Below are positions 24,814-35,073 of a stretch of 64,000 bases of DNA, piece by piece. Position 1 is the stretch's first letter, and each line of letters opens with the position of its first letter. The stretch covers positions 23,653,568 to 23,717,567 of the forward strand of contig NC_058138.1 in the NCBI RefSeq assembly GCF_011075055.1, in the 5' to 3' direction. Under the pieces are notes generated by a model. The model did not search any database. It was given only the letters and a program-made list of their open reading frames with translations, and was not told where the DNA came from. This DNA is from Mangifera indica. Lineage: Eukaryota > Streptophyta > Magnoliopsida > Sapindales > Anacardiaceae. The position numbers were made by a program, and so were the translations under genes.

Positions 24814-27800
24814 TTAAAACAATCCTTCTCCTGTCAGTAAAATAGATCACGCAGTTGAGAAATTACAAGTGAAAATTTTACTACCAGATATTCCTACTTG
24901 GGAAGAAATAGCATTATTAAGAAAGATACTGTAAATAAGGATAAATTCTATTCAAACTTAATCGAGTTTGGGGTTAGCTCGAGCTCTAATTGAAGGCATA
25001 ATGTCAGTTCAAGCTTGTTTGAGCTGGTGTATAGTATTACCGGTAGGGTAAATAATATTGTTAGTGGGATAAACAATGTCACTGGATAAACGAATGAGTC
25101 GATTTTAAGCTAAGCTACCGAGTTGGAGCTCAAGCTCAAAATTGGCTTGCTCAAACCGAGTCATAGATTCAATCCTAGCCAGCTCAATTCAGATTCACCC
25201 CTAGCTATAATGATGGGTCATGTCATCATTTGCAAACATTGGTGATATAAGGGAACTTACGCAAATCCTCAAAGGATATTTTGGTGTTGCTGATGCTTTC
25301 CCCAGTCTTTATAAGGCGAATTGTCCCTGCAGGAGATAAATTAGAAAGAAATCTGGTGAGAACCATGCAATCTACGGCATCATAGTTGAGTATATTAAGC
25401 ATACCAGCAGTCTACAAATTACTTCATGCGGATAAAAACTACATCGTATCCACCATACCCTCTCAGAATAGGAAATTAAAAGATAGTGTTAAACTATGTT
25501 GAATACAAATATTAAAAGAGATTAAGGGTGGTTATGTTTCTTACTTCACAAAAGTACATCGATACAAATAATAACGGTAATCTATTTCGTATCCCTATAC
25601 CATTTTTCAGTATAAAAAACAGTACACTACTAGGTACAATGGAACCAATATTTTCTTTATTCTAATGGAAATTAAATACTAAATTATGTAACCATAGATC
25701 AAACTTATTGCAGTTAAACCGAATTTTTAATAAAAAATACAGGAGGATAAGTTTATGCAAGACCAATGTATTCATCATCTCCATATAACATCAGCTGAGA
25801 TTCGCAGATACAGATCCCTCTTTCTGTCAGAACTTTCATGCAAACTTTCTTACCTTAAGCCAAATACATATCCATTTTTGCAGGTAAAATCAAAGAAATA
25901 GTTGCTTATCAGAGCTTATCACTAAAAAAAGGAAGTAAGCATGAAACATTATGAAACAATAGCGTTAAGAAAACAATACATTTTTTTCCTGAAAAAGATG
26001 CATATATCAATAAGTGAAGAAGAGGCAACAGAAGGCAACTACCATCATTACGAACACATATCTCAGGGACATTCTTAACTTCACCATTAATGCTGTCATT
26101 GTATACTCTGGTTTCGATGTCACCCTCAACATAAACTGAAGAGCTGTGTCAAATCTCCATTAATTAGACCAAAAAAAAGGAAAAGTTTTGTCTACATTTT
26201 TTAATAAGTAAAAATTGGCTTTCTTAAGACATGGATGGTTACTTTTTAGCAAGTTGTTGAACTGCATACACCCCAAGTGATTCATTATGCACAGCAATTC
26301 TATGCCACTGTGCAGGTTTTGGCAAGTTTTCTACTCCTACAAGTCTTTGATCAAACATCCCCCCTGTTCCAACTGAAAAGATGGTTACAGTTCGGCCATT
26401 TCTCAATATTTTTTGCACAGGAGCATCTTTAACTCTTCCACATATTATTGCCTGCACAAAACCACTACAACTATGGTTAAAATTTTCACCTAAAATGAAA
26501 AGCAGGCAACCTATGTCTTTTTTCTAACCATACTTAACATGCAGAGAAATTGGAGAATAGGTCCCAGAAAAAACAACAAAACTCTTAAGGGTAATTTCAG
26601 CTTCCCAATCACAAAGTTCATAATTTCAATGAAGACAGAATGATTGAAACAAATTCAACATAAACTTTTATTTTCCAGGTTCAAAACATAGTGGAGATAT
26701 CAGGAAACAAAATAAAAGAGGTCATGACTTGTTAAAATGATGAGTGAAATCTAAAGGCTTCTTATTATTCAATCTTCATTGCAAATTTATCACTGAAAAG
26801 ATAAATAATCATCATATCAAACTACCCAATTATCACTTGATACCATCATTACTAATAAGAGGTTTAGTTTTCAACAATAGCAACATGCGATATCAACAAC
26901 TGTCCTATCTAATTCTAAGAAAACATATTAAACATCATTCATATTGAAGAAACTAATTTTTTTATAAAAGAATAAAGTTGCATTAATTACCTTATGCACA
27001 CCACGAAAATTCCAACCCCTTTTAGGATTCACACCATGGGGTTGTAACTCAGGCTTTACACCAAGATAATCATCAAACTCTTCTTCCATTTCATCACTCT
27101 TCTGACCATCTTTGTCATCAAGAGACTCACTTGAATACCACATCTTTGAGCTCCTTTGCACACCCACCACTAGCATGAAAATGCAATATCATAACAAATT
27201 ACTAACATTTTAGAACAAAAGCTAATCATTCAAGATACGTGTTCACCGTTTTTATCCAAGAAAATCCACTGCATAAACTTTTTGACATAAATTCCCAGTC
27301 AGTAAGTGGATTTCTTAGATATATGGAGTCAAACACGCATACTCCAATCATAAACATGAAGCATGTATATTACATCCATAAAAAATGTTAGTTTCATTAT
27401 TCCACAAAACCATGCACACAATAAATTGTACACAAAAACCCACAAGTATTACATAGAGGGATCCAACATATATCCATAAAATATGGCATTCAAAATGATT
27501 TTTTGATCTAAACCCAGAAAACTGGTGTACAAAACCAACTAAAATCAAAGTTTCATCAACCAATGGCAGCACAACAAAATCACTCCACTTATTGGATTAA
27601 GGAGATACTTATATCAAAATAATTGTCATTCAAAATGATTTTTTGATCTAAACCCATAGAAACTCATGTACAAAAGCAACTAAATTCCAAGTTTCATCAA
27701 CCAATGACAGCACAGCAAAAACACTTCACTTATTGGATTAAGAAGATAGTAAAAAAGAAACCTAGTGAAGAGAAAGGCGTAGCAGGAACAGAGACTCTTA

Positions 27801-27834
27801 ATGACTTGGCAAATTTAGCAGCGAGTGAATTCAT
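24814..27834 (-). CDS. mtSSB: Mitochondrial single-stranded DNA-binding protein
   Basis: Minus-strand exons, in transcript order: 27834-27762, 27169-26991, 26451-26243, 26143-26043, 25326-25261 and 24830-24814. They encode 214 aa. The protein has a short presequence (MNSLAAKFAKSLR) and then a bacterial-type OB-fold SSB domain: RGVHKAIICGRV, RNGRTVTIFSVGTGG, PAQWHRIAVHNE, SSVYVEGDIETRVYND, EICVRNDGTIRLI. It coats single-stranded mitochondrial DNA during replication and recombination. The last coding exon is only 17 nt and supplies the C-terminal REGLF. Ignoring it would extend exon 5 to an in-frame stop a few codons on and lose the conserved end. It lacks the acidic tail of bacterial SSB, as plant mtSSBs do. 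Confidence 0.95.
24945..25203 (+). repeat. Dispersed non-coding repeat, copy 1 (in mtSSB intron 5 and downstream side)
   Basis: A roughly 260-bp stretch with GGGTAAATAATATTGTTAG near its middle and AACCGAGTCATAGATTCAAT near its end. Related, more diverged copies lie at 33585-33890 and 36575-36835. It has no coding content. Class unknown, possibly a short non-autonomous element; I see no terminal repeats. Confidence 0.5.
27487..27750. repeat. Two-copy tandem repeat in mtSSB intron 1
   Basis: Copies at about 27487-27610 and 27627-27750 have a period near 140 bp. Both begin CATTCAAAATGATTTTTTGA and end TTATTGGATTAAGRAGATA. The second copy sits just inside the 5' splice site of intron 1 in transcript sense. 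Divergence is modest, so the duplication is fairly recent. Confidence 0.85.
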
Positions 27835-28796
27835 TTTCAGTTCAGACAACTAGCTGATCGCTTCAAGTGCTGTGTAAAAGAGATTGAAAGGAAAGGGGAG
27901 AGCAAGGGTTTAAGAGGTTTTGTTCGAGTCGGGTCATACGTTGATCCGATTTGTTTTATCCGTTGTTGGGCGGTGGATCATCAAAGGTCCTTACATTTAT
28001 TATTATGGGCCACATGAACTGTACTTTTTTACTAAATGCACCCACGTGTCTACAATTGGAATTGTATCCAAACAAGATAGAGCTAGGATCACCCCGTGGC
28101 TTGAATCGAATCAACCTCAAAATAAAGGAATTTTTACTTAAGTTTAATTCAAGATTGATATTCTATTGGCATTGTTATATTGGAACTCACTTTGTTAGTA
28201 ATTTTTTTCTCCTTCTCTAACAATTTTTTTATATTTGAACGATTTTTTTTTTCGGCTTCTCTTTTTTGTATATGTACCATTTAAGTAATCTGAGTCAAGT
28301 TTTGAATTGGTTGTTCACGACTCGATTCAATCTCAAGCAAACTTTGATTTGAATCATGTACACCCTTAATAATATTACATGTTGATTCTTAATAAATAAT
28401 ATAACAGATGCAATATAGTTCATATAAAGTTAGAAATTGTTAAGTTTATTATAATATTGATTAATATTATGCATATAAAGTTTGAAATCATTAACTTTAT
28501 TGAAATACTTTGTCTATTATTTTTATACTATTAGATATACGATCAACAAGTACATATGTGTTGAGTACCTATCGGTTAGAGTTTGATATAAAAGTTATAT
28601 TGAAGTAAATATAAAGACTGTTTGCCATAAAGTTAGATAGAGCTAAACTTAAGTGCTCATGTGCTCGTGGTTTTATTCACATTAGATTTTTCATGTAAAT
28701 ACTTGTATTTTTGTGTTGAATATTTGCGTAGTTTTACTGTTTATTTTCTTTAGAGTTTTCTAAAATAAACAAAACATGATACTTCATGAAACTATT
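27835..28796. other. Divergent intergenic region between mtSSB and the B3-like cluster
   Basis: Holds the mtSSB promoter and the distal upstream region of the first B3-like gene. A CACGTG core is at 28043-28048, about 210 bp before the mtSSB start. Otherwise AT-rich without coding signal. Confidence 0.5.
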
Positions 28797-28840
28797 TTGC
28801 ATGAGCCGATCATAGAAATAGTTTGTGAAAATTCATGCAA
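28797..28840. promoter_or_regulatory. RY-type inverted pair upstream of B3-like gene A1
   Basis: TTGCATGA (28797-28804) and its inverse TCATGCAA (28833-28840) flank 28 bp. Both contain the RY core CATGCA/TGCATG. A TATA-like GTATATAAGC follows at 28857, and the start codon is at 28919. Confidence 0.6.
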
Positions 28841-28918
28841 AAGATATACATATATACGTATATAAGCAACAAGTAATCAAAATATTATTTTGGAAAAAAT
28901 ATTTTAAAAGAAATTAAC

Positions 28919-29492
28919 ATGGCTAGCACTAGTTATAATCCTCCTCCTCTGCCGAAAAAAATTATCTACCCTCCAAACGAGGAATTAACCTACCTATTCT
29001 CCAAAAAATTAACAGCTTCAGATATGAAATACGGTATCAAGTTTAATGAAGATGCAAATGATTTCATTCGAGACAATGTATCCGAGTCTTTTCAAATTCG
29101 AATAATGAAATATGGTTATACCGCCAAGCTTTATGCACCGAATGTCTGCGAATTTCAATCAGTTACCATCGAAGAAGAAATAAGGATGTATGATCCATTA
29201 CGTATACCATGCTACCAAATATCGATGAGCAATGGATGGGCGGACGAGCTTGGATTAAAATCAGGCAGTGAAATAAGATTTTGGTGTTTATACAAGCCAG
29301 AAGAAGGAGATAGATTTGAAGAACTTAGTATTCTTATTGAAGAGGTAAAACAAATTTAACTTTAAGAATTTTCTTAGTTCTTATTTATATTTATTTAATG
29401 CATGAAATTTGATTTGATTTGATTTATTTATTTATTTAGTTTAATACGAAATGTAGGTGGATGAAGATGAAGAAAGTCAGCTTCAAACTTAA
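28919..29492 (+). CDS. Small B3-like DNA-binding protein A1
   Basis: Exon 1 (28919-29344) and exon 2 (29457-29492) give 153 aa. After a proline-rich start (PPPLPKK) the protein reads LFSKKLTASDMKYGIKF...FI..NVSESF...LYAPNV...YQISMSNGWADELGLKSGSEIRFWC. This fits the layout of a single B3 domain: a basic LT-x-SD opening, a middle beta strand, then W...LGLK-G-x-x-x-FW. Exon 2 adds a short acidic tail (VDEDEESQ). No second domain or nuclear signal is obvious. Assignment to B3 is by pattern, not alignment, and the closest subfamily is unknown. DNA binding and target are inferred. Confidence 0.65.
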
Positions 29493-29582
29493 GATTTTTA
29501 TTACCAGATGATTAAGCTGCTAATACAATATAAAATGGTTTTTTTGTGTGTTGATGCCGTATGAAAATATATATACATACCA

Positions 29583-29870
29583 GACACGGTCCAAGCTAAT
29601 CTAGGTCAAGGGTTAACTTGAGATTGACTCGAGTTTAAAATACTTAATTTGAGAGTGAGTTTGGTTCGCTCAAATGACAAATAATAATGTTAGAAAAAGA
29701 AGAAATGTTGGTGGTAGAAATTGATTCAAGCAAAACTGGTTTTAAATTTGAATCAATGTTTGGCTCAAATAAGCTGAACTCAAACTAGAGTTCAGATTTG
29801 ATTAGAATTCAACTCATTTGCTTTTATGATAATATTATAGCCGAGCTGACTGGATCCAACCCAACCTTAC
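29583..29870. repeat. Degenerate GAGTTTGAA/TTCAAACTC-rich sequence
   Basis: Non-coding stretch full of short words such as TTGAGTTT and TCAAACTC on both strands. Similar composition recurs near 34250-34560 and 37240-37555. It looks like remains of a dispersed element family; I cannot define its ends. Confidence 0.35.
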
Positions 29871-29922
29871 TTATATATCATCAGCATTTTAGTGTGATAT
29901 TCATTATCCTGTGAATTTTAAC

Positions 29923-30023
29923 TTGCATGAATTGATCATTATTAGTTGAGCAATTTAAATGTTGTCAAATTTATTTGGCATGAATCAGGCAATTTTGTTC
30001 GGCGATTCATATATAATTCATGC
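29923..30023. promoter_or_regulatory. Degenerate RY-type motifs upstream of B3-like gene B1
   Basis: TTGCATGA at 29923-29930, GGCATGAATCAGGCAA at about 29977-29992, and TTCATGC at 30017-30023. The order and spacing parallel the cleaner array before gene 35074 (GCATGAATCATGCAA, then AATTCATGC), so these are homologous promoter remnants with point changes. Confidence 0.5.
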
Positions 30024-30089
30024 TATAGATTTTATACATTCTAGGAAATATTTGCATTCGATCACAGAAAAAAAAAGGTCCGAACAAAC

Positions 30090-30711
30090 ATGGCCGATGA
30101 TATTTTTCCTATGCCGACTCAAATTCCATGGGACAAGCGTCAAGAAGGAGTCCTAGTATACCTACGCCATAAAACCATAACGACATCGAGCATGACTTAC
30201 GCCATGCTCTATCAATTAAAATCAGACGAAGGTGTAAAGGTCATGGTTTTTACTCCGGCGAGTGCCTATACCGATGCAACTATGAAACATAAGATTGAAG
30301 ATAATCAATTTTACGTCGAATTATCGAAAGCTGCTACGCTAGAAATTTTTGAGAAAAATGGATATGCAATCGGGGATGAAATATCATGTTGGTCCAGGTA
30401 TAAGGCCAAGCCACCATTCATTCCCCCCGAACTTGTAACAGAAGACAAAATATGTATTCTTATTCAGAAGGTAAGAATCCTTATCGCATAATTATTTTTT
30501 TTTCAAGAGTGTTTTTTTTCTCGAATTATTTTATCTTTTGTTTCCATATGAGCAGTTCATTCCAAATCAAAAACCTGGAGTGGAAATTCCATATTATGAT
30601 CAGCAAAAAGAGGAGAAAGAGGAGGAAAGTGATGATGAACCAGAAATTGGGAAAGAAGAAGAAATCATTCTTTATAATATATTCTTGATTTGCTATACAA
30701 CTAACACATAA
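30090..30711 (+). CDS. Small B3-like protein B1, divergent, with acidic tail
   Basis: Exons 30090-30470 and 30556-30711 give 178 aa. The exon boundary (CAG AAG|gtaaga) sits at the same place as in its neighbours, right after the last beta strand (ILIQK). The B3-like part is shorter than in its paralogues: VYLRHKTITTSSMTYAML is followed almost at once by VKVMVFTPASAYTDATM, so the central segment is missing. Exon 2 encodes a Glu-rich tail (EEKEEESDDEPEIGKEEE), then runs into sequence antisense to the last codons of RCI2 before stopping. Either the natural tail was longer elsewhere or the stop was acquired. Function unknown. Confidence 0.55.
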
Positions 30712-30940
30712 ATTGCGTATAAAATCCCAGGTAAATACCCCAACAATGTCAGCACCAAATCTATCCAAAACTCCACCTGCAAAACAAGACAAACAAAATT
30801 ATCAGATCAGATCACAATTTATTTTTATTTTCTTCTAAAAGAACTGAATATTTACTGACTCCACAGCCATAACGTAGGAAGACTCCAACAGGAGGAATAA
30901 AGATGGCCAGTATGATTTCTATGAATGTCTGTGAACCCAT
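30693..30940 (-). CDS. RCI2: RCI2/PMP3-family small hydrophobic membrane protein (LTI6-like)
   Basis: Minus strand, exon 1 30940-30860 and exon 2 30776-30693, giving 54 aa. Residues run MGSQTFIEIILAIFIPPVGV, then FLRYGCG, then VEFWIDLVLTLLGYLPGILY and a short end. Two membrane helices and the PPVGVF and GYLPGI(L/I)YA signatures identify the PMP3/RCI2 family. These proteins sit in the plasma membrane and are linked to membrane potential and salt/cold tolerance. The conserved intron falls between the two helices (GGA|GTCAGT...CAG|GTG). Its 3' end overlaps exon 2 of the convergent gene B1 by 19 bp. It stands alone inside the B3-like cluster. Confidence 0.93.
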
Positions 30941-31093
30941 GAAGAAGATGACAAATGGAACCTTAAACTGGTAAATTTAATAAAGTAATCGATGTTTGAA
31001 GCTAAAAATGAGGCTGCAAGAAGAGGACAGCAATATTATACACAGGTGTTAATTTAACCTAAATTTTTATGTTACCATTTTTGTCATTGTTTG

Positions 31094-31101
31094 ACACGTG
31101 T
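31094..31101. promoter_or_regulatory. G-box/ABRE-type element upstream of RCI2
   Basis: ACACGTGT, a palindrome with the CACGTG core, lies about 155 bp before the RCI2 start on the minus strand. RCI2 genes are known as cold-, salt- and ABA-inducible, so an ABRE role is reasonable but inferred. Confidence 0.5.
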
Positions 31102-31287
31102 GAGATTATGCCTACACTGTAGTGATTTTCTTTGACCTGAATCGAATATGGGCATTCCTATTTGTGGTGGGTGATCAGAACACTTGTTCATAATTGAAAC
31201 TCATGAGTAGCACTGATTTTGTCTATCCTAAAGGATCAACGGTCCTGAAGAATTCTCAGGGTTTTCATCTTATGAATAAAAAAACTA

Positions 31288-31846
31288 TGGCAATTTTTAT
31301 TCAACCTTACCCAAGTCAAAATCCGAACTACCCACCACAGGTATTCGGATACCTTTTTCGGAAATTGCTAATCAAAACAGATATAGATAAGGGTTTACGA
31401 TTCCCTGAAGAGACAAATATTTATTTGATGAGTATTTTACCCGAGTCCATAAAAAATAAATCGCAAAGTAGGTTTACAGGTTAGGGTTCATACACCTGCA
31501 GGCTCCTTTGATCATGCAATCCTGAGATACTATACTCACTTTAGTGCTTCATACTTCCTACTGCGATCGCTGAACAAAATGGATTTGAAACTGATAATTA
31601 CGCATACTATTGGTGGGCATATAAGCCGGCAATAGATGATGACGAAGAAAAATTGTACTTTCTGATCAAGAAGGTAATAAAAATAGTTCGGAAAATGTTT
31701 TATATTTAAATAGAAATTAGTTTATTTTTCTATATATTAATTTTTTGTTGTTTTTATTTGAGTAGAGAAATGAGGGTGGTCTGGTTTTACTTGGAGAGGA
31801 AGTTGAAGCAGAAGCAGAAGCAGAAGCTCAACCGGTTAACGAATAA
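31288..31846 (+). pseudogene. Broken B3-like gene C1 (paralogue of the gene at 35074)
   Basis: Exon 1 would be 31288-31673 and exon 2 31766-31846, closely matching the intact copy at 35074. After about 64 codons a deletion of 5 bp (near 31477) shifts the frame into a stop. A second deletion of about 13 bp (near 31563) falls where the intact copy reads RHFNSIAEQ. The two deletions sum to 18 bp, but the stop lies between them. The exon-2 acidic tail (QPVNE end) is still open. The promoter region seen before the intact copy, with its RY palindrome, is absent here, so this copy was probably dead or silent early. Confidence 0.75.
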
Positions 31847-32570
31847 GCTTATACATAGAGTTATTGTGTCGAAATCTGTTTACATAATTAAATGATTAAT
31901 AAATCATAATTTAGGAAGTATTTGAAAAAAAAAGTTGTGCTTCAAGCTTATTTTTCTTATTTTTAGAAAAATAATAATAATAATATTTAATATAATGGCA
32001 ATTTAGTCTCCCCACCCATTGCGTGATGGCTTAAACAGAATTGTGGTCAGAGTAAATTTGAACCGTAATTTGGTAATTACTTATATTGTTGGTACTAGTT
32101 AAGATTAGATTTAACTTGGATTATTCAAGTTTAAATTTGAATTCAAATTAAGAATTAGATTCATTTTTATAAACAAACCAAATTCGAATTGATTTAAACG
32201 TTTACATTTCAGCAAAATAAGATAAAATCTAAAATTAAGTTATTTTGACTTTCAAATTGAGTTCGAATTAGTTTGTCAACCTTTAACTAATTTTTTTAGA
32301 TTCAAAATGATTTTATATTAATTTTTATTTGAGATAAAAATAATTTAAAATAAATTTGAATTGAGCCAGAATAAAAACCAATCTAAAACTTGACTTTAAT
32401 TCAGAAAGGTTAGTTCGAATTCAAAATTCAATTTAATTGGTGGGTGACCAAATAAGGAAACAAGAAGCTGCCTGGGAAGAAATCATAAAAAAGAATGAGT
32501 CAAGCCACTTCAATAATGCAATTATTATATATCATAAAATCTTTTATAAAGAAATTGCCATATAAACTAT

Positions 32571-32590
32571 TTGCATGAACAATCATGCAA
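32571..32590. promoter_or_regulatory. RY palindrome upstream of B3-like gene A2
   Basis: TTGCATGAACAATCATGCAA: two perfect 8-bp inverted arms separated by 4 bp, each holding an RY core (TGCATG / CATGCA). A TATA-like TATAAAAA follows at 32636 and the start codon is at 32678. The identical 20-mer recurs at 36114. Confidence 0.7.
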
Positions 32591-32677
32591 ATAGTCTGTC
32601 AAGACACAAATCATCAGAGATTTCAAGTACATACCTATAAAAACTAAGAACTTACCACAATATTATAATAAAGAAAT

Positions 32678-33124
32678 ATGGCAAGTAATGATCCTCCTCC
32701 TCAGCCCAAAAAAATTCAAAACTACCCTCAAGATACAAACTTAAACTATTTATTCTCGAAGAAAATTACAGTGACTGACGATATGAAAAGAAGTATTGCA
32801 TTTCTGAAAGAAGGAAATGAATTTATTCGGCAGAATGTGTCTGAGTCCATGCAGAGCCGATTTGTTAAAAATGGTGTATCAGTGAAGGTTTATGCACCAA
32901 ACGTCTCGAATCTAGAAGTGACAATGAGAAGACATATGCGAGGTACGCTGCCATGTTTCAGCGCATCTTTTAAAGAAGCATGGGATAAGAATCTTGGATT
33001 AAATTATGGCGAAGAGATAAACTGTTGGTGTATACACAGGCCTGGAGAAGGAGACGGAGAACAAGAAGAGTTCAGCCTTCTTATTGAAAAGGTGGAGCAA
33101 AATGATGAACAATCAAGAGCTTAA
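32678..33124 (+). CDS. Small B3-like protein A2, intronless
   Basis: A single open frame of 148 aa, the closest intact relative of A1. It starts MASNDPPPQPKK, then NYPQDTNLNYLFSKKIT, a middle with FIRQNVSESMQ and VYAPNV, and the closing LGLNYGEEINCWC and LLIEKV strands of the B3-like fold. Where A1 has its intron, this gene reads straight through from GAAAAG into GTGGAG, so the intron is exactly absent. The tail (EQNDEQSRA) is short and acidic. An RY palindrome and TATA box lie directly upstream. DNA-binding role inferred from fold pattern only. Confidence 0.65.
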   Translation: MASNDPPPQPKKIQNYPQDTNLNYLFSKKITVTDDMKRSIAFLKEGNEFIRQNVSESMQSRFVKNGVSVKVYAPNVSNLEVTMRRHMRGTLPCFSASFKEAWDKNLGLNYGEEINCWCIHRPGEGDGEQEEFSLLIEKVEQNDEQSRA

Positions 33125-33317
33125 TCAGTAGATAATGAAGCCACTAATTATAAAATAAATCAAGAACTTAATTTTTAATTATTATTTATCTTTTTAATTA
33201 GTTAGTTTATCATATATTTAATTTTTACTATTTATCACTATATAATTTATAGTTTTATTTATCATCTAACATGACTTCCCTGGCTGTCCGAGAATTTTGG
33301 CTGTCATTGAATTTATT

Positions 33318-33334
33318 TTGCATGAGCCATGCAA
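33318..33334. promoter_or_regulatory. RY palindrome upstream of the B3-like relic
   Basis: TTGCATGAGCCATGCAA has 7-bp perfect arms around AGC. It precedes the decayed gene copy at 33437 by about 105 bp, the same spacing as for the live genes. Confidence 0.6.
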
Positions 33335-33436
33335 TTCATTTCATGAGACATTTTACACGTTATAATAATAATCGATTAAATCATGGTAAATATATGAGAG
33401 TATGAATTAAATATTCATCCAAAATAAAAATTTCCA

Positions 33437-33580
33437 AAAATGAAATTAACAGATATAAATAATGGTTCACGATTAATTGAAGAAACAAATACTTTTTTCC
33501 AGAGTATTTTATAGCTATCTTTGCTAAATCAATCATCAAAAGATGGTAATAGGGTTAGCATTCATACCAGTTATCTCAAA
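33437..33580 (+). pseudogene. Highly decayed B3-like C-type relic
   Basis: Base-level similarity to the genes at 31288 and 35074: ACAGATATAAATAATGGTT, then CGATTAATTGAAGAAACAAA, then GAGTATTTTATAG, and further on GGGTTAGCATTCATACC matching their GGTTAGGGTTCATACACC. Start codon, frame and the 3' half are gone. It has no counterpart in duplicated unit 2. Recognisable only by comparison with its paralogues. Confidence 0.6.
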
Positions 33581-33584
33581 TTAT

Positions 33585-33890
33585 GTAACTATGAAATTAG
33601 AGTTGAATTTAATCAAAATAGTGGTAAATTCGATTTGAATTTAATCGAATTTGAAACTATCTTAAGCTTGTATCAAAGTCATTATGTATATCTTAAATTC
33701 AAATTTAAACTAGTACACAATGTCATCAAAGAGTTGTTAATAGGATAAATAATATTATTATATAGATAAATAGTATTGTTGATACGATGAGTAGTGTATT
33801 GTATGAACAAACAAGTCATGCTAAAACTCCATTTCCAAATTAACTCATATAAACCAAGTTACCGATTCAATCCATGCTAATTGGTAATTT
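33585..33890 (+). repeat. Dispersed non-coding repeat, copy 2
   Basis: Shares GGATAAATAATATTATTATA and AACCAAGTTACCGATTCAAT with the copy at 24945-25203, in the same order and spacing. Confidence 0.5.
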
Positions 33891-34907
33891 CTTAATAATG
33901 TTAATGCTCATAATACTTATATTGTGTTAAAATTGTGGCATCAGTAATTTCCCCTTTAATCGGTAGTAAATTAATTTATAGTTCTTGATTAGGGTTTTTA
34001 GGTGAGTAATAAAAGAAGTGTGATGCTTTTATGCCGATAAACTATCTGAAATTTATTTTATTTAATTATATAGTAATTACATAATAATTATAATTAATAT
34101 ACATGCACAAACCGTGCCAAATAAACTTCAGTATGCATACTTATAAAATACATGCATATAATTTTATGCATAAACTTACCTTAGAAAGGAATTACTTGTT
34201 TTTCACATCATTGAATTTTCACCATTGTTTGCTTTAGTTTTGTTTAGAGGTAAATTTGAATGGAATTAAGGACGAACAAGAGTTAGTCTCAGCTTGAATA
34301 TAATATGATGAACCTAAGTTCTTGCTCAAACTAACTCAAATAGAAAACAATAATACCAAAGAAAACAACAAATCAACATAGAAGGAAAAGGAGAAAAATC
34401 GTTGAAGAAAAAAATATCACTAAAAAAAAAGTTGGAGAAAAAAAAGAGTTACAATGAAAAATCATCCACAAGCTTTTGACATTATACACAAACTTAATGA
34501 GTTCAAGCACAAACTGAGTATTATATCTTTAATCTTAGCTCGAGTCACCCATAGATTTGGCTTAGTTTGATTCTTTAATTCAATCTTTACAAATAATACC
34601 ATTTAAGTTATTATACTCGTATTTGTATTTATTGTTATTGTATAAAGTATTATTTTTAAAAACAATATTATATGTATTCAATTTTGAGTACCTAATTAGA
34701 TATGTAAAAGATGTATCATAATATAATTAAGTGTTATTTTATTTTTAATTAAAAATCACCTAATAAATTAAAAATTAATCAATTATATAAATATATATCA
34801 TTTTAGTATCCAATTAAATAATTAAAATTGAGTTGACATAGTTTTATTAAATTTTTATAAAATATATATCATTAGTTGAGAGCATTTAATTATGGTTAAA
34901 TCTATTT

Positions 34908-34949
34908 TTGCATGAATCATGCAATTTGTGTAGCAATTTAATTCATGCA
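34908..34949. promoter_or_regulatory. RY palindrome plus extra RY core upstream of B3-like gene C2
   Basis: TTGCATGAATCATGCAA (34908-34924) is a perfect palindrome apart from its central base. It is followed by a second CATGCA at 34944-34949. The start codon is at 35074. Confidence 0.7.
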
Positions 34950-35073
34950 AAAAATTTATGCATTTATTATTACTTAAATTATACTACATATTATTAATTA
35001 CAAAAGTAGTTGAAGTATTAATTTCTTCAGTTATTATCATCTGGAAACTAAAAAATTTCTTAAAAGAAAAACT

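Larger units (their letters stand above)
31275..34560 (+). repeat. Tandem-duplicated segment, unit 1 of the B3-like cluster
   Basis: Contains a broken C-type gene (31288), an intact A-type gene (32678), an extra relic (about 33437) and intergenic DNA. The same order recurs in unit 2 (35060-37560). Matching landmarks include AAAACTATGGCA at each first gene, GGCAATTTAGTCT at about 31999 and 35718, and AGAAGTGTGATGCT at about 34014 and 37039. Similarity upstream of the first start codon stops abruptly near 31275. Confidence 0.75.

Noticed and set aside
27348..27572. 74-aa frame in mtSSB intron 1
   Set aside because: Falls in an intron and partly in the 140-bp tandem repeat; no domain.
31194..31287. 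N-terminal extension of gene C1 from 31194
   Set aside because: Residues before 31288 have no match to the intact paralogue, whose start aligns with 31288.
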